A stretch of 10,173 bases of DNA from an uncultured Plesiomonas sp. (GCA_947071955.1 CAMTGL010000060.1:1-10173); one strand, 5' to 3'. Positions 1 to 8,030 are shown, counted from the first letter of the stretch. The notes: a model not told the origin generated them from the letters alone. Program-made: numbers and translations.

Positions 1-536
1 GCTTGTGGCAGGCTGCTGGCTTCTGTCCAGCCATCTTGCCAGCGCTCACCGTTATAAAAGGCGAATTTCATATTTTCGACATTATTCAAAACCGTACGCA
101 CAGTCGGTTCAGTACGGCTCGGGGCATCAACCACCGGCCAAACCAGACGTTGGAGCTGCCTATCTTTTACCCGATACCCAACCCGTAATAGCTGACTACG
201 GGGCAACTGCATTTGCGGGTTAACCAGCCCGCCGCGCACAACCCGAATTCCCATACTGTCAGAGCCGAGCAAGCCATTTTCAACCAGCAACGCCGGTTCA
301 GGATCGGCAAAGTCACTGCGCACTTGTCTGGCCAGCATTTGCCCCAAATCGCGCTGTAAATATTGCATGCTTTTTTGCAGCTCAATCAGACGGGCACTAT
401 TTTCTCGGCTAATTACATCAGTACGCCGCACGCCATCAACCACCTGATAAGCACTCATGGTCAAAAAGGCAAAAATGGCAATCGCGACCAATAGCTCAAG
501 CAGAGTAAAACCGGATGAGACTCTCATGCGCCGCAT
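1..536 (-). CDS. gspJ: Type II secretion minor pseudopilin GspJ (partial, 3' end cut by window edge)
   Basis: Minor pseudopilin of the type II secretion system. In the family, GspJ joins GspI and GspK in a complex at the tip of the periplasmic pseudopilus. The reverse strand reads open from ATG at 536 to the window edge, giving 178 complete codons. The N-terminus is MRRMRVSSGFTLLELL: a short basic leader, the prepilin cleavage site G9|F10, Glu at +5 of the mature protein (E14), and a hydrophobic helix (about residues 10-30) that anchors it before processing. The start ATG shares one base with the gspI stop (TAATG), and a GGAGAA sequence lies just upstream. A second in-frame ATG at 527 is possible. 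The rest of the visible protein matches GspJ in character (for example RVVRGGLVNP near residues 94-103). The C-terminus and the next genes, expected to be gspK onward, lie outside the window. The reading is continuous, with no frameshift. Confidence 0.93.
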   Translation of the reverse strand, partial: MRRMRVSSGFTLLELLVAIAIFAFLTMSAYQVVDGVRRTDVISRENSARLIELQKSMQYLQRDLGQMLARQVRSDFADPEPALLVENGLLGSDSMGIRVVRGGLVNPQMQLPRSQLLRVGYRVKDRQLQRLVWPVVDAPSRTEPTVRTVLNNVENMKFAFYNGERWQDGWTEASSLPQ

Positions 537-916
537 TATGGGTTCTCCGCCGCACGATCATCACGACTAAAATAGCTGCGCAGTACTGTTGAAGTGGGTG
601 ACATGCTCGCCTGCGGGCTGACACTCAGATCAATGGCCTGTAACAACGGGGTTTCAGTTTTCACCGGTTTACTGCGCCAATACCAGATCTGGCCACCCAG
701 TTCGGTCTGGCCGCGCTGTTCTCGCACTCTTTCGGCTGCGGGCATTAACGCCAGCAACGCTTGCTGATTTTCAGCCACCCAACCGGCAAACAATTTCTCT
801 TCCAGTAGGCTTAAACTGCGGACATGGCCACTGGCCGCCTGCATCACGGCCAAAGCAGCCACGGCAAAAACTGCCAGCGCCACCAGCACTTCCAACAGTG
901 TAAAACCGCGCTTCAT
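536..916 (-). CDS. gspI: Type II secretion minor pseudopilin GspI
   Basis: Minor pseudopilin of 126 aa, a usual length for GspI. In characterised systems GspI nucleates the pseudopilus tip together with GspJ and GspK. The N-terminus MKRGFTLLEVLVALAVFAV has a minimal leader cleaved after G4, Glu at mature +5 (E9) and a 20-residue hydrophobic helix. The globular part contains AGWVAENQ (about residues 44-51), a stretch typical of GspI, and a tryptophan-rich strand (QIWYW). Prepilin peptidase would cut and N-methylate it, but no gspO lies in the window. Its ATG overlaps the gspH stop by four bases (ATGA, 916-913) and its own stop overlaps the gspJ start by one base. It is therefore very likely translated in step with its neighbours. 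Confidence 0.95.
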   Translation of the reverse strand: MKRGFTLLEVLVALAVFAVAALAVMQAASGHVRSLSLLEEKLFAGWVAENQQALLALMPAAERVREQRGQTELGGQIWYWRSKPVKTETPLLQAIDLSVSPQASMSPTSTVLRSYFSRDDRAAENP

Positions 917-1509
917 TTGCGGCCCTGCCCAGCCGGAGCCACTATCTGTAACTCTCCGCTCTCTTCGCCCTCAACGGCCCACGGCAGATCATTGCCCGCA
1001 GCAGGCTCCGCAGTTTTAAAGCGCAAGGTAAAAGGCAGAGAGTCACCGCCAGCATCGAGCCAAATTTGCGGCGGCAACGGCTGCTTGTCTTTATCCTGCC
1101 CATCATTGAGAGAGGTGCTTTCATCATGCAGGCTCAAGCGGGTACGGCTCAGTTCCAACTCACTCTCTTGCGCATTTTGCCAGCGGTACTGGCCCAGCGT
1201 GAGATCAAGCGTCAGGCCCTGCGGCAGCGTGACTGCGGTAGTAAATTTTTGATCGCGCAGCGGCTGCCACTTTCCCTGTTCTAATTGCATCAATTGATAA
1301 CCGGCTTTCTCAATACGAATACCGTATAAACGGCCGCCCAGTGTGGCTTCCTCTTGCACCAGTTGCGCCAGTGCCAAAAAGCGCTGCGCCTCCTCTTTGG
1401 CCTGATCTTGCTTGCTGTCGGGCAACATCATCATTACGCCACTGCCGGTTAGGCCAATCAAAAAGATCACCAGCATCATTTCAAGCAGAGTAAAGCCACG
1501 GCGGATCAC
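913..1509 (-). CDS. gspH: Type II secretion minor pseudopilin GspH
   Basis: Minor pseudopilin of 198 aa, near the upper end of the usual GspH length. The N-terminus MIRRGFTLLEMMLVIFLIGL shows a four-residue basic leader before G5|F6, Glu at mature +5 (E10) and the hydrophobic helix that packs in the pseudopilus. The globular domain contains RFLALAQLVQEEATLGGRLYGI (about residues 43-64), including the EEA-x-L-x-G-x-x-YG pattern common in GspH. Family knowledge places it between the GspI-J-K tip and the GspG shaft. The start codon is GTG (1509-1507), overlapping the TAG stop of gspG by one base (TAGTG). With no strong ribosome binding site of its own visible, translation probably depends on re-initiation after gspG. 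The end overlaps gspI by four bases. Confidence 0.94.
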   Translation of the reverse strand: MIRRGFTLLEMMLVIFLIGLTGSGVMMMLPDSKQDQAKEEAQRFLALAQLVQEEATLGGRLYGIRIEKAGYQLMQLEQGKWQPLRDQKFTTAVTLPQGLTLDLTLGQYRWQNAQESELELSRTRLSLHDESTSLNDGQDKDKQPLPPQIWLDAGGDSLPFTLRFKTAEPAAGNDLPWAVEGEESGELQIVAPAGQGRK

Positions 1510-1997
1510 TATTTTTGGTACTCGTTAATGTTCCAGTTACCAATATCCGCCGCACTGCCTTCACCGCCCTCTTGTCCATCAGAGCCTAATGAGTAGATAT
1601 CGGTGCTGCCTTTTTCGCCTGGGCTAAGATACTGATACTCATTGCCCCACGGATCTTGTGGCAGACGTTTGATATAGCCACCCTCACGGTAATTACGCGG
1701 CTCAGGTGTTCCCGATGGCTTGCTGACCAGTGCCTGTAAACCCTGTTCGGTTGTCGGGTAAACACTGTTATCAAGCTTGTACATATCCAGACTGTTCTCA
1801 AGCGCAACAATATCGCTGACCACTTTTTGCTGATCGGCTTTCTCTTTGTTGCCAAGCAAATTAGGCACAACCAAACTGGCCAAAATACCCAAAATAACAA
1901 TCACCACCATCACTTCTAGCAAGGTAAAACCCTGCTTGGGGGATGTCTGCTGACGGCGAGAAAAACGGTTTTTAGGCATAATTTTAATCTCTGACAT
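1509..1997 (-). CDS. gspG: Type II secretion major pseudopilin GspG
   Basis: Major pseudopilin, 162 aa, which polymerises into the periplasmic pseudopilus that pushes substrate through the secretin. The prepilin motif KQGFTLLEVMVVIVILGILA covers residues 21-40, with cleavage after G23 and Glu at mature +5 (E28). Highly conserved family stretches follow: ALENSLDMYKLDN near 65-77, YPTTEQGLQAL at 80-90 and DPWGNEYQY at 115-123. The C-terminal segment SLGSDGQEGGEGSAADIGNW (136-155) corresponds to the loop that binds calcium in GspG structures. The ATG at 1997 has AGGAG seven bases upstream. The 23-residue leader is longer than the usual 6-10 residues. Starting at Met7 would leave 17, but the ribosome binding site favours Met1. 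It is separated from gspF by 43 bases and overlaps gspH by one. Confidence 0.97.
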   Translation of the reverse strand: MSEIKIMPKNRFSRRQQTSPKQGFTLLEVMVVIVILGILASLVVPNLLGNKEKADQQKVVSDIVALENSLDMYKLDNSVYPTTEQGLQALVSKPSGTPEPRNYREGGYIKRLPQDPWGNEYQYLSPGEKGSTDIYSLGSDGQEGGEGSAADIGNWNINEYQK

Positions 1998-2004
1998 AGG
2001 TTAA

Positions 2005-2009
2005 CTCCT
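2005..2009 (-). promoter_or_regulatory. Strong ribosome binding site of gspG
   Basis: On the minus strand this reads AGGAG, seven bases before the gspG ATG at 1997. It fixes the start at Met1 rather than Met7. It is one of the best Shine-Dalgarno matches in the operon. That fits the need for far more GspG than minor pseudopilins, although expression levels are inferred. Confidence 0.7.
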
Positions 2010-2020
2010 GAAAATAGTAC

Positions 2021-2033
2021 GCCGATCACCGGC
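2021..2033 (-). other. Small hairpin between gspF and gspG
   Basis: GCCG, a five-base loop and CGGC form a perfect 4-bp GC stem in the 43-base gap between the gspF stop and the gspG start, just ahead of the gspG ribosome binding site. It is too short, and lacks a T-tract, to be a convincing terminator. It could mark an mRNA processing or stabilising element that uncouples gspG from gspF, or be chance. Confidence 0.3.
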
Positions 2034-2040
2034 CTGCGGT

Positions 2041-3273
2041 TTACATACCGACCATATTGTTAAGCTGCAGCATCGGCTGCAAAATAGAGATCACGATAAA
2101 CAGAACAATGCCAGCCATACTGACAATCAGCACCGGTTCAAACACACCCAATGCAAGGCTGACTAATGATTCAAACTCCCTGTCTTGGTTATCGGCAGCT
2201 CGTGTCAGCATCTGTTCAAGTTCACCACTGCGCTCACCTGAGGCGATCATATGCAGCATCATCGGCGGGAACAGTTTGCTTTCATCGAGCGCGGCACGCA
2301 GGCTAGTACCTTCACGCACGCGCTCTGATGCGGCCATGACCTGCTGTTCAACATAGCGGTTAGAGGCAACACTGGCGGCAATTTGCATGCCTTCAAGCAA
2401 GGGCACACTGCTGGATGACAAAATACTGAGCGTACGGGCAAAACGGGCGGTATTAAGCCCACGGCTCACTTTACCGACCAGTGGCACACGTAAAATGCGT
2501 TTATCCCACAGCAGGCGTACTGTCGGACGCTGCAACAATCGCTGCCACAACACCGAAATCACCACGAGGGCTATCACGATAAACAGCCCGTATGCACGAA
2601 CGCCATCGCTGAGGATAATCAGTATCTGGGTCGAGGTAGGCAGTGCCTGCCCTAAATGCTCAAACTGCGAAACCACTTTTGGCACGACCGAGGCCAGCAA
2701 AATACCGATAACCCCGATTGCAACCACGGTCAGTACCAGTGGATAGAGCATCGCTTGCAGCATTTTGCCTTTCATATGCTGGCGCTGTTCGGTGTAATCG
2801 GCCAGCCGGTTCAAGACCGCATCCAGATGACCTGATTTTTCACCGGCGGCTACCATGGCGCAAAACAGTTCATCAAACACTTTATGGTGCGCGCGCAGGC
2901 TGTCTGCCAGTGTATAGCCTTCGAGTACCCGTGAGCGCACCGCAAACATCAGTGTTTTCAGGTGCGGTTTTTCGCACTGCTCACCCACGGCGCGTAAACA
3001 CTCTTCAAGTGGCATCGATGCCTGAACCAGCGTGGCTAATTGGCGGGTTATCAGCGCAAGATCAGCGGCACTCGCGCCACGCTGCCAGCGCGGGGTCGCT
3101 GTTTTTACGCCATCAGCATCAACGGACTGACGCGATGTACTTTCGGTCAGCTCAGTCGGTAACAGGCCTTTATCGCGCAACAGTTGACGAGCTTGCCGTG
3201 CTGAGTCGGCCTCAATCACCCCTTTTTCAGTTTTGCCGCTGGCGCTCAGGGCGCGGTATTGGTAGGCCGCCAT
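2041..3273 (-). CDS. gspF: Type II secretion inner-membrane platform protein GspF
   Basis: Polytopic inner-membrane platform protein of 410 aa, the usual GspF length. It is thought to couple ATP hydrolysis by GspE to pseudopilus assembly. The N-terminus MAAYQYRALSASGKTEKGVIEAD is the classic start, followed by DSARQARQLLRDKGLLP. Two T2SF domains are visible, at roughly residues 70-195 and 273-397. They carry the matching signatures MVAAGEKSGHLD (140-151) and MIASGERSGELE (342-353). Predicted membrane segments are about 176-197, 227-245 and 379-399, which matches the three-helix family topology. The ATG at 3273 overlaps the gspE stop by one base (TAATG), suggesting coupled synthesis of the ATPase and its membrane partner. 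The upstream GGAGGG inside the gspE end can serve as ribosome binding site. Confidence 0.97.
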   Translation of the reverse strand: MAAYQYRALSASGKTEKGVIEADSARQARQLLRDKGLLPTELTESTSRQSVDADGVKTATPRWQRGASAADLALITRQLATLVQASMPLEECLRAVGEQCEKPHLKTLMFAVRSRVLEGYTLADSLRAHHKVFDELFCAMVAAGEKSGHLDAVLNRLADYTEQRQHMKGKMLQAMLYPLVLTVVAIGVIGILLASVVPKVVSQFEHLGQALPTSTQILIILSDGVRAYGLFIVIALVVISVLWQRLLQRPTVRLLWDKRILRVPLVGKVSRGLNTARFARTLSILSSSSVPLLEGMQIAASVASNRYVEQQVMAASERVREGTSLRAALDESKLFPPMMLHMIASGERSGELEQMLTRAADNQDREFESLVSLALGVFEPVLIVSMAGIVLFIVISILQPMLQLNNMVGM

Positions 3274-4832
3274 TATCCCTCCCGCGTAACGCGCAAGACT
3301 TCTTCGAGTGTTGTGATCCCAGCCAAGACTTTGCTCATGCCGTTATCACGAATGCTCGGGCTGTGCAGACGCGCATAACGCTCTATCTGCTGCTCTCCGG
3401 CATCGGAGTGGATCATCTCACGCACTGACTCATCAACGACCAGTAACTCATGGATGCCCGTACGCCCGCGATAACCTTTCTGATTACACTTCGGACAACC
3501 TTCAGCATGATAAAGCGTAACCGAGTTGGCGTGGCTGACACCGAGCGCTTTACGCTCTTCATCGGTTGCCTCTGCCGGACGGCGGCAATCAATACACAAA
3601 GTGCGCACCAAGCGCTGGGCCAATACACCTAACAAGCTTGAGGAGATCAGAAACGGCTCAATCCCCATATCGCGCAAACGGGTCACTGCACCAACCGCGG
3701 TATTCGTGTGCAGAGTGGAAAGCACCAGATGGCCAGTTAACGAAGCTTGTACGGCAATTTGTGCAGTTTCCAGATCGCGAATCTCACCGATCATCACCAC
3801 ATCAGGGTCTTGACGCAAAATGGCGCGTAACCCACGGGCAAAGGTCATATCCACTTTGCTGTTAACCTGTGTTTGTCCGATCCCCTCAAGGGTGTACTCA
3901 ATCGGGTCTTCCACCGTCAGGATATTGCGCTCTTGGCTGTTGAGCTCCTGTAAACCGGCGTACAAGGTGGTACTTTTCCCCGAACCTGTCGGGCCGGTGA
4001 CCAGTAAAATACCGTGTGGTTTGAAGATCAGTGAGCGGAAAATCACGCTCATTTGCGGCTGCATGCCTAAATGACTCAGCGTCAGACGCGCCTGATTTTT
4101 ATCCAGCAAACGCAGTACTACCCGCTCGCCGTGGTTCGATGGCATCGTTGAAACCCGAACATCCACCGCCCGTCCGCCAAGTAGCAGTGCAATGCGGCCA
4201 TCCTGCGGAATGCGCTTTTCAGCAATATCCAGCCGCGCCATCACTTTGATCCGCGAAACCAGTAAGGTGGCCAGTTTCCGGCTCGGACGCAGCACTTCAC
4301 GCAGTACGCCATCAATTCGAAAGCGGATCACCAGCACTTTCTCGAACGTTTCGATATGAATATCGGATGCGCCCTCTTTGATGGCCTCACCAAGCATGGC
4401 GTTGATCAGCTTGATGATCGGCGCGTCATCCTCGCTTTCGAGCAGATCTTCAGTCTGCGGCAGCTCTTCTGCTAGCGTGTAAAAGTCACCCTCGGCGCTG
4501 ATGTCTTCCATTAGCTGGCGCGCCTCGCTCGAGTCACGCTGATAAGATTGGGTCAGCCGCTGTTCAAACTCGGCAGGATCAAGCACTTGCAAACGAAACG
4601 CACTGCCAATCACTCGCCGCAACTCAAGCAGCACTTCAAGGCCCAGCGGTTGCGCATGGTAGACGCACACACGCTGAGTGGCATCAGGCAGTATTTGGCC
4701 CTCTGACGCAGGAGCAGCCGTAGCCGAATCTGCACCTTGAGGCCCAGATTCCGTATCCAGAATCACCCCAAAACGGCGGGCAAAGCTGAACGGCAAGCGG
4801 CGTGATGGCAGCTCAGCGGTCTGCTCACTCAT
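3273..4832 (-). CDS. gspE: Type II secretion ATPase GspE
   Basis: Cytoplasmic hexameric secretion ATPase, 519 aa. It powers pseudopilus extension and is held at the membrane by GspL (outside the window) and GspF. The N-terminal region (about 1-130) is the variable N1E domain that contacts GspL, followed by an N2E domain. The motor domain shows Walker A GPTGSGKST (280-288), the Asp box LTVEDPIEYT (305-314), Walker B RQDPDVVMIGEIRD (340-353) and the His box LSTLHTN (371-377). Four cysteines in two CxxC pairs (C413/C416 and C446/C449) form the zinc-binding C-domain that separates GspE from most PilB or PilT relatives. All catalytic elements are intact. The ATG at 4832 overlaps the gspD stop by four bases (ATGA), and the end overlaps gspF by one. 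Confidence 0.98.
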   Translation of the reverse strand: MSEQTAELPSRRLPFSFARRFGVILDTESGPQGADSATAAPASEGQILPDATQRVCVYHAQPLGLEVLLELRRVIGSAFRLQVLDPAEFEQRLTQSYQRDSSEARQLMEDISAEGDFYTLAEELPQTEDLLESEDDAPIIKLINAMLGEAIKEGASDIHIETFEKVLVIRFRIDGVLREVLRPSRKLATLLVSRIKVMARLDIAEKRIPQDGRIALLLGGRAVDVRVSTMPSNHGERVVLRLLDKNQARLTLSHLGMQPQMSVIFRSLIFKPHGILLVTGPTGSGKSTTLYAGLQELNSQERNILTVEDPIEYTLEGIGQTQVNSKVDMTFARGLRAILRQDPDVVMIGEIRDLETAQIAVQASLTGHLVLSTLHTNTAVGAVTRLRDMGIEPFLISSSLLGVLAQRLVRTLCIDCRRPAEATDEERKALGVSHANSVTLYHAEGCPKCNQKGYRGRTGIHELLVVDESVREMIHSDAGEQQIERYARLHSPSIRDNGMSKVLAGITTLEEVLRVTREG

Positions 4833-6904
4833 GCCTTGATCCCCCGCGCATTCAGGAATGCACGTACCTCTGCTGGCAGATCTGCGTCTTTACCGTATTC
4901 AGGTAAAATTGGCAACGGTGTCTGCGGCATCAAGCTCATGCCTTTATCATCACGATAGAGTTGCTCGGCACGAATATAGTTATATTTACGCTGGGAAACG
5001 CCATCAGCCGCCATGCCATCACGCAGGATAGTTGGGCGGATAAAGATCATCAGATTGCGTTTCTCTTTCTTGTTCGACGTTGACTTAAACAGGTGGCCTA
5101 AAATCGGAATATCGCCCAGTAATGGCACTTTTGCGACACTTTCACCACTTTGATCATCAATCAAACCACCCAGTACGATAAGATCGCCATCATCGGCCAG
5201 TACGGTGGTTTTCAGCTTACGCTCGGCAAATACCACATCAAGGTTGGTTTGGCCTTCCACTTTTGAAACTTCTTGTTCAATGGTCAGCTGAACCGCATTC
5301 CCTTCGTTGATCTGTGGGGTGACTTTCAGCATGGTGCCGACTTTTTTCCGCTCAACGGTATTAAACGGGTTTTTATTATCAGAACCGGTAGTTGAACCGG
5401 TCAGCACTGGAACATCCTGCCCGACCATAAATGAGGCTTCTTGGTTATCGAGCGTGGTGATACTTGGAGTTGAGAGCACGTTTGAGTTTGAGTCAGTTTT
5501 AACGGCCTGTACTAAGGCGGCCCAATCACCCTTCACAATACCCACCGCCGCACCGCTGTAACTGCTTAACAACTGGGTTAACGCAGAGATATCACCGGGT
5601 TTATCCGGGTTAATAGTGGTTGAGCCGTTATCATTAATAATGGTTGAACCCTTTTCAGGTTTAGCCTGATACAGTGCGCCAGCAAGCGATCCTATTGGGA
5701 TCTGGTTGCCGTTGGCAAACTGCACTAAACCGGCATTTTTTGACCCCCACTGCACGCCAAAGTTGACGTTATTACCTTCGGCTATCTCAACAATCAGCGC
5801 CTCGACATGCACCTGTGCACGACGAACATCAAGCTGGGCAATCACACTTTGCAAAGACTGCATGATGTCTTGCGGGGCGGTGACCACCAGCGCATTGGTA
5901 TTTTTATTGGCGGCGATAGAGACCAGTGCATTACCACGCGAACCGCCACCGGCCTGCCCCTGTTGGGCATCTTTACCGGCTTTCAGCGTGCCGCTGACCT
6001 GATTGAGCACTTCCACCAAATCTTCGGCTTTACTGTATTTGAGGTAAAACACCCGGCTGTTACCGGTGTTTTCAATTTCAGAATCGAGCTGCCTTACCAA
6101 GCGTTTGAGGCTCTCACGTACTGCCGGATCACCGCTGATTACAATGCTATTGGTTCGCTCATCGGCAACTACTTGCGATTTCAAGGTTGCAGGCTGGTTC
6201 TGATCATTGGCTTTATTGAGGCTATCAACCACTCGCACCATCTCTGAAGCAGAGGCGTTACGCAGCGCAACCACCTCTGATGCTTTATTACCGGTTAAAT
6301 CAACCCGATGAATGACATCAGCCAAACGGTTTACCACCGATGCCCGCCCCGTCAACATGATCACATTCGATGGATCATAGTTGACCACGTTACCCGAGCC
6401 TGCGCTATCAATCAGCTGGCGTAACAAAGGGGCTAATTCCCGTACCGAGACATTACGTACCGGAACAACGCGGGTGACCATCTCATCACCTTCAAAGCCC
6501 CCCGTGCCATTACTGACAACCGGCAGCGGCTCTGTTTTTGCATCGCGAGACTTCACCACTTTAAGCACGCCGTTATCCATTGGGATCGCCGAATACCCGT
6601 TGGCCTGCAACACATTCAAAAACAGTTGGTAATATTGGCGCTCGGTTAATAGCTCAGTACTGCGAACGTTGATTCGCCCCTGTATTGTCGGGTCGGTAAT
6701 AATGGTTTTATTTAAGTTGCGGCCGACCGTATCAATAAAAGTATTTAGATCAGTATCTTTGAAATTTGCCGAAAACTCGTTTGCCCAAGCTACCCCTTGT
6801 ACCATCAGTAAAGAGGCGATCATTAACGCTTTTAATGTGGGTTTTACCCGCTTGCAGGCAAACCTGAACCGAGCTGAAGATTCGGGTGCGATGTTATTAA
6901 TCAT
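4829..6904 (-). CDS. gspD: Type II secretion outer-membrane secretin GspD
   Basis: Outer-membrane secretin, which forms the multimeric gated channel for substrate exit. From the ATG at 6904 it has 691 aa, in the usual range. A long signal peptide ends near residue 41 (hydrophobic LKALMIASLLMVQGVAWA, then NEFSANFKDTDL). Periplasmic domains follow: N0 about 43-120, N1 142-205, N2 206-278 and N3 283-362, with a Gly/Gln-rich insert near 309-324. The secretin barrel spans about 365-625 and contains VPVLTGS (498-504) and the signature VPLLGDIPILGHLF (593-606). The C-terminal 65 residues would be the pilotin-binding S-domain. The reading frame also extends upstream to an ATG at 6934 and a TTG at 6937. 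I prefer 6904 because AAGGG lies six bases before it and the signal peptide starts normally. No pilotin gene is visible. The gap to gspC is 36 bases, and the end overlaps gspE by four. Confidence 0.97.
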   Translation of the reverse strand: MINNIAPESSARFRFACKRVKPTLKALMIASLLMVQGVAWANEFSANFKDTDLNTFIDTVGRNLNKTIITDPTIQGRINVRSTELLTERQYYQLFLNVLQANGYSAIPMDNGVLKVVKSRDAKTEPLPVVSNGTGGFEGDEMVTRVVPVRNVSVRELAPLLRQLIDSAGSGNVVNYDPSNVIMLTGRASVVNRLADVIHRVDLTGNKASEVVALRNASASEMVRVVDSLNKANDQNQPATLKSQVVADERTNSIVISGDPAVRESLKRLVRQLDSEIENTGNSRVFYLKYSKAEDLVEVLNQVSGTLKAGKDAQQGQAGGGSRGNALVSIAANKNTNALVVTAPQDIMQSLQSVIAQLDVRRAQVHVEALIVEIAEGNNVNFGVQWGSKNAGLVQFANGNQIPIGSLAGALYQAKPEKGSTIINDNGSTTINPDKPGDISALTQLLSSYSGAAVGIVKGDWAALVQAVKTDSNSNVLSTPSITTLDNQEASFMVGQDVPVLTGSTTGSDNKNPFNTVERKKVGTMLKVTPQINEGNAVQLTIEQEVSKVEGQTNLDVVFAERKLKTTVLADDGDLIVLGGLIDDQSGESVAKVPLLGDIPILGHLFKSTSNKKEKRNLMIFIRPTILRDGMAADGVSQRKYNYIRAEQLYRDDKGMSLMPQTPLPILPEYGKDADLPAEVRAFLNARGIKA

Positions 6905-6910
6905 GGTTTG

Positions 6911-6915
6911 CCCTT
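6911..6915 (-). promoter_or_regulatory. Ribosome binding site deciding the gspD start
   Basis: The minus strand reads AAGGG six bases before the ATG at 6904. The alternative upstream ATG (6934) and TTG (6937) follow an AT-rich stretch with no purine-rich ribosome binding site. This supports the 691-residue product. Confidence 0.55.
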
Positions 6916-6940
6916 GTATTACGCAAATATCCATCAAAAT

Positions 6941-7906
6941 TTAAGGCGTGATCAGAATGTCGTAACGCATTCCTGCACGCTGTACAGTTAGGGTAATGCT
7001 GGGAAGCGTGGCCAGCTGTTGCATCACTTGCAACGCTTGCTTATCGTCGGTTAAATCCAGCCCGTTTAGCGCCACCGCAATATCCTGATCTTTCAAGCCA
7101 AACGAATCAAACAGGGCACGGTTGGCCCCCGGTGAAACGCGGTAGCCGACCAATGTTTTCTCTTTACGTACTGGGCTTAAGCGGATGTAGTTCAGAACCT
7201 TTTGTGGATCACGCGCAATTAAGGCGCGGACTTCCGCCAGATCAGCTTTCACAACACTCCCTTCGGCAACCCCGCTGTCAGCAGCGGTATCGGCAACCAG
7301 CGTTTCTTGCTCGGCTGTATTGGCTGGCAGGTTGCTGCTGGCGGAATTACCACGTGCAGAGGAGGCCGAAGGTTCGAGAGCAGCCGGCTCACCCGGTAAG
7401 CGTAAAATTTCATGTTGACCGGCGTTATCAAGCAGCACTTGTAAAGGTTCAACTGCCAGCAAAATGACATTTGAACCTGCAATTTTTTCCCCCAGCATAT
7501 AGCTCTGCTGTTTGCCCTGCGCCTCTATCACCGCAACACTGCGGCTAGAGTCTTGACTTGGCGCGACCCCGCGTAACACAAAATTAAGTTTGGTAGGTAC
7601 AACCACTTTTTTGACCGGCTCTGACGCTGATTTTACGGGGGATAACGAACCAAACCACTGTTGCTGAAAAACAATGCCAAGATCGGCTTCAGTCAGTGAG
7701 TTGGCTGAGGGTGCGGTTGCCTGTACCCGCGCAATAGGAGGTAATAGTAGAGGCTCAGGAACTGGCCAGATTAACCAAACCCATTGGCCGATGCTCCATG
7801 CACAGGCCAGCCACAAGGCGCGTTGCAGCCAACGGGCGCAACGATCTTGCCATTGTGCTTGAGTGCATTGATGCAACACTGCCGAAAATCGGGCAAACAA
7901 AACCAC
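6941..7906 (-). CDS. gspC: Type II secretion inner-membrane clamp protein GspC
   Basis: Bitopic inner-membrane protein that links the platform to the secretin and helps recognise substrates. From a GTG at 7906 it has 321 aa. A cytoplasmic N-terminus is followed by one membrane helix (about residues 27-48, WLQRALWLACAWSIGQWVWL). A Pro-rich linker comes next, then the HR domain (about 104-170; LNFVLRGVAPSQDSSRSVAVIE), which binds the N0 domain of GspD. A Ser/Ala-rich flexible spacer (about 176-218) leads to a C-terminal PDZ domain (about 225-321) with GYRVSPGANRALFDSFGL and the strand SITLTVQR. The frame stays open upstream to a TTG at 7948. I chose GTG 7906 because AGGGA lies seven bases before it, whereas TTG 7948 has no ribosome binding site. 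It is the first gene of the operon, divergent from hslR, and 36 bases ahead of gspD. Confidence 0.93.
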   Translation of the reverse strand: MVLFARFSAVLHQCTQAQWQDRCARWLQRALWLACAWSIGQWVWLIWPVPEPLLLPPIARVQATAPSANSLTEADLGIVFQQQWFGSLSPVKSASEPVKKVVVPTKLNFVLRGVAPSQDSSRSVAVIEAQGKQQSYMLGEKIAGSNVILLAVEPLQVLLDNAGQHEILRLPGEPAALEPSASSARGNSASSNLPANTAEQETLVADTAADSGVAEGSVVKADLAEVRALIARDPQKVLNYIRLSPVRKEKTLVGYRVSPGANRALFDSFGLKDQDIAVALNGLDLTDDKQALQVMQQLATLPSITLTVQRAGMRYDILITP

Positions 7907-7913
7907 TGTTATT

Positions 7914-7918
7914 TCCCT
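7914..7918 (-). promoter_or_regulatory. Ribosome binding site deciding the gspC GTG start
   Basis: The minus strand reads AGGGA, seven bases before GTG at 7906. It is the only well-placed purine-rich site near the 5' end of the gspC frame and argues for a GTG start over the upstream TTG at 7948. Confidence 0.5.
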
Positions 7919-8000
7919 ATATTTTAACCCGAGAACATGCTTGGGCAATCATAACTATGCAACGAATAATTAACATCACTGATCGTATTATTTTATTACT

Positions 8001-8030
8001 TTTATAGACAACCCGCAGGCTAAACAGCAA
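8001..8030 (-). promoter_or_regulatory. Candidate sigma-70 promoter of the gsp operon
   Basis: On the minus strand, TTGCTG (8030-8025) and TATAAA (8006-8001) are separated by 18 bases. The -10 box matches consensus at five of six positions and the -35 box at three. Transcription would begin near 7994, giving a leader of about 90 bases before gspC. The weak -35 would suit a promoter that needs an activator. It is an assignment by eye only. Confidence 0.4.

Noticed and set aside
167..385. Minus-strand 72-codon frame near the left edge
   Set aside because: Out-of-frame shadow of gspJ, whose true frame is open from 536 to the window edge and reads as a normal pseudopilin.
824..1252. Plus-strand open frame opposite gspH and gspI
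   Set aside because: Low-complexity Ser/Pro/Cys-rich translation typical of an antisense frame. gspH and gspI explain the DNA.
2718..3428. Plus-strand open frame of 236 codons antisense to gspF and gspE
   Set aside because: It lies opposite two fully conserved genes whose motifs are intact. It has no recognisable domain, and it is best explained by codon bias of the real strand.
5807..6247. Plus-strand open frame of 146 codons inside gspD
   Set aside because: Antisense shadow of the secretin N2-N3 region, with no ribosome binding site or recognisable product.
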